This document shows positions 5,214 through 6,338 of a stretch of DNA of 6,338 nucleotides, piece after piece. A model generated the notes under the pieces. It was not told where the DNA came from and made no database searches. It was given only the letters and a program-made list of their open reading frames with translations. Source of the DNA: Dehalococcoidia bacterium (lineage in GTDB: Bacteria > Chloroflexota > Dehalococcoidia > Dehalococcoidales > DAOWJH01). The stretch is taken from the NCBI GenBank assembly GCA_030640495.1, contig DAOWJH010000079.1:1-6338 (forward strand), in the 5' to 3' direction. The translations under genes and the position numbers were made by a program. How positions within the stretch are numbered: the stretch's first letter is position 1; each line of letters begins with the position of its first letter.

Positions 5214-5972
5214 ATGGCGAAAGAGGAACGGATAATTGAAGACAGGCTTCAAGAACTATTTGCAGGAATGAATGAGCTCGGCTACAAAGCTTTCCAAATA
5301 GATCGCCTAAAAAAGTTGGTTGATGAGCTTGAACAAGTAGGCATATATGGCTTGGCTAGGTTTGTAAATAAATTAATAGAGATAATTAAGGATAAGAATC
5401 AATATTTTGATGTTGAAAAGGAGGGGAGATTCGCTATTTTGCTTGCCAATAGCGGATTTTTAGGAGTCACATTCATAAAGAGAGATTTGAAGATTAGACG
5501 TCCAGATATAAAAGCTACCTATGATGGCGACGATGTTTACTTCGAGGTAACAAGAAAGCGCTACAAAGTTGATGAATGGGCGGTAGAGCCAGAGAATGTT
5601 CAGTGGCCGTCTGATGATATCATCAGCAAGATGCAGGACAAACTAGGCCAGTTAGTAGAGGGCGAAATAAATGTCTTGGTCTTCTGGAGTTCTACAATGG
5701 CAGTTGATAAGCATAGAATGGCTGAGGCTTTTGAAGAAATTAGGCAAAACCCTGGTGCATATAGGAAATTGAGTGGCATATTATTCACTGAAGAAGAGGG
5801 ATTCTCTATTCCATCTATGAAACAATACTATCTGTTCAAGAATGAAAATGCTTCAAAGCTGATAGACACTAATCTTGCTGAGAAGTTAGAATCTTTAAGT
5901 ACGCTTAGTCCCAAGGAATTAGAAGAGCGTAAGAAAAGGTGGGGTTCTTTACTAAAAAGACGAAAGTATTAA
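5214..5972 (+). CDS. Hypothetical protein, possible divergent PD-(D/E)XK nuclease-like fold
   Basis: I do not recognise this 252-residue protein as a named family. The N-terminal 65 residues look helical and charged, and there is no signal peptide or membrane segment. Residues 70-115 resemble the core of restriction-endonuclease-like folds: a helix ending in ANSGF, a strand, then RRPD (95-98) and, after a DGDD turn, the strand VYFEVTRK (108-115). Asp98 and Glu111 are spaced like the acidic pair of PD-(D/E)XK enzymes, but the lysine position is Thr113, so activity is doubtful unless Lys115 substitutes. A following helix with KLGQL (143-147) and strand NVLVFWS (153-159) also fits that fold. The C-terminus is a basic, helical tail (KELEERKKRW…RRKY). 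GGAG at 5202-5205 serves the ATG. Base use is clearly AT-richer than in neighbouring genes (17 G or C in the 60 bases 5341-5400), suggesting transfer. Confidence 0.8.
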   Translation: MAKEERIIEDRLQELFAGMNELGYKAFQIDRLKKLVDELEQVGIYGLARFVNKLIEIIKDKNQYFDVEKEGRFAILLANSGFLGVTFIKRDLKIRRPDIKATYDGDDVYFEVTRKRYKVDEWAVEPENVQWPSDDIISKMQDKLGQLVEGEINVLVFWSSTMAVDKHRMAEAFEEIRQNPGAYRKLSGILFTEEEGFSIPSMKQYYLFKNENASKLIDTNLAEKLESLSTLSPKELEERKKRWGSLLKRRKY

Positions 5973-6009
5973 ACGGTTAAGTATTTGCTAGTAATTCACT
6001 CTAGGTTTG

Positions 6010-6022
6010 CCACCCCCTCACC
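6010..6022. repeat. Short degenerate match to the intergenic repeat, inverted
   Basis: CCACCCCCTCACC matches the reverse complement of 5177-5189 at 12 of 13 positions and is followed by a C/T-rich tract (6023-6036) resembling a decayed second hairpin. At this length chance similarity in C-rich DNA is quite possible. Confidence 0.25.
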
Positions 6023-6060
6023 ATCTCCTCCTCACTCTGTTTGTTGGTTACTTTCCCCTT

Positions 6061-6338
6061 TTACTCTAAGCGGCAGTGCCCATGGGCTAACAAATAATCT
6101 TCTATTACCTTTCTTTTGGCATTCTCGCTTAGGCTCTTAGTTTGCTCCAATAACTGAGATACTTCTTCTTCAGCAACCAATACCGTCCCTGTGTATCTGA
6201 TGGGTGCCTTAGACGATGCAGTGAGGACCCCACCGATTAACGGGATTTCTTGCGTTCTTTCTATCTGTTCCAGCCTTGTAAAAACATAGTCAACATTTAT
6301 GCTAATTCTTTTATCTATAGGATTAAGCTCATAGGTCA
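6061..6338 (-). CDS. C-terminal part of an unrecognised protein (5' end beyond the window)
   Basis: The minus-strand frame ending in TAA at 6063-6061 is open to the window edge, while the other two minus frames here each have many stops. It gives 91 residues, visible from TYELNPIDKR through QEIPLIGGVL and APIRYTGTVLV to the end, DYLLAHGHCRLE. The first half looks strand-rich. The last 36 residues look like an amphipathic, charged helix beginning EEEVSQLLEQ. No family was recognised and no function is offered. It is convergent with the gene ending at 5972. The 88 bases between them hold no clear terminator hairpin. Confidence 0.6.
   Translation of the reverse strand, partial: TYELNPIDKRISINVDYVFTRLEQIERTQEIPLIGGVLTASSKAPIRYTGTVLVAEEEVSQLLEQTKSLSENAKRKVIEDYLLAHGHCRLE

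Overview
The window looks like ordinary bacterial chromosome carrying a cluster of conserved housekeeping genes. ThiL, TsaE, RsmA and IspE are all recognisable bacterial families. The gene order and a GC-rich palindromic repeat of the type CCCTCTCCCC…GGGGAGAGGG suggest a Chloroflexota (Dehalococcoidia-like) genome. That placement rests on memory of such genomes, not a search, and is tentative.

Layout. On the left, a minus-strand unit runs thiL (thiamine-monophosphate kinase) then tsaE (t6A tRNA-modification ATPase), possibly continuing into tsaB, whose first codons may lie at the very left edge. An 85-bp divergent intergenic region (1525-1609) has a promoter candidate facing each way. In both, the -10 box is so close to the ATG that the mRNA would be nearly leaderless, and neither gene has a Shine-Dalgarno sequence. 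On the plus strand follow a calcineurin-like metallophosphoesterase, an SDR-family oxidoreductase with its own promoter-like box and strong ribosome binding site, rsmA/ksgA (16S rRNA dimethyladenosine transferase, TTG start) and ispE (CDP-ME kinase). The last two are separated by one base and are almost certainly cotranscribed.

After ispE the character changes. A 142-bp gap holds a two-hairpin palindromic repeat. Next comes an AT-rich 252-codon gene of unknown function, with a possible divergent PD-(D/E)XK nuclease-like core. On the right is the 3' part of an unrecognised minus-strand gene that runs off the window.

The most notable observation is that a relative of the intergenic repeat lies inside ispE in frame. 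It encodes about 27 extra residues in a non-catalytic part of an essential enzyme, reminiscent of the Rickettsia palindromic elements that insert into coding genes. A 17-base core is shared exactly, as reverse complement, between the two copies. A short degenerate match, in inverted orientation, lies on the far side of the AT-rich gene.

Functionally the housekeeping genes serve cofactor synthesis (ThiL), translation fidelity (TsaE, RsmA) and isoprenoid precursor supply through the MEP pathway (IspE). I see no CRISPR array, rRNA, tRNA or transposase.
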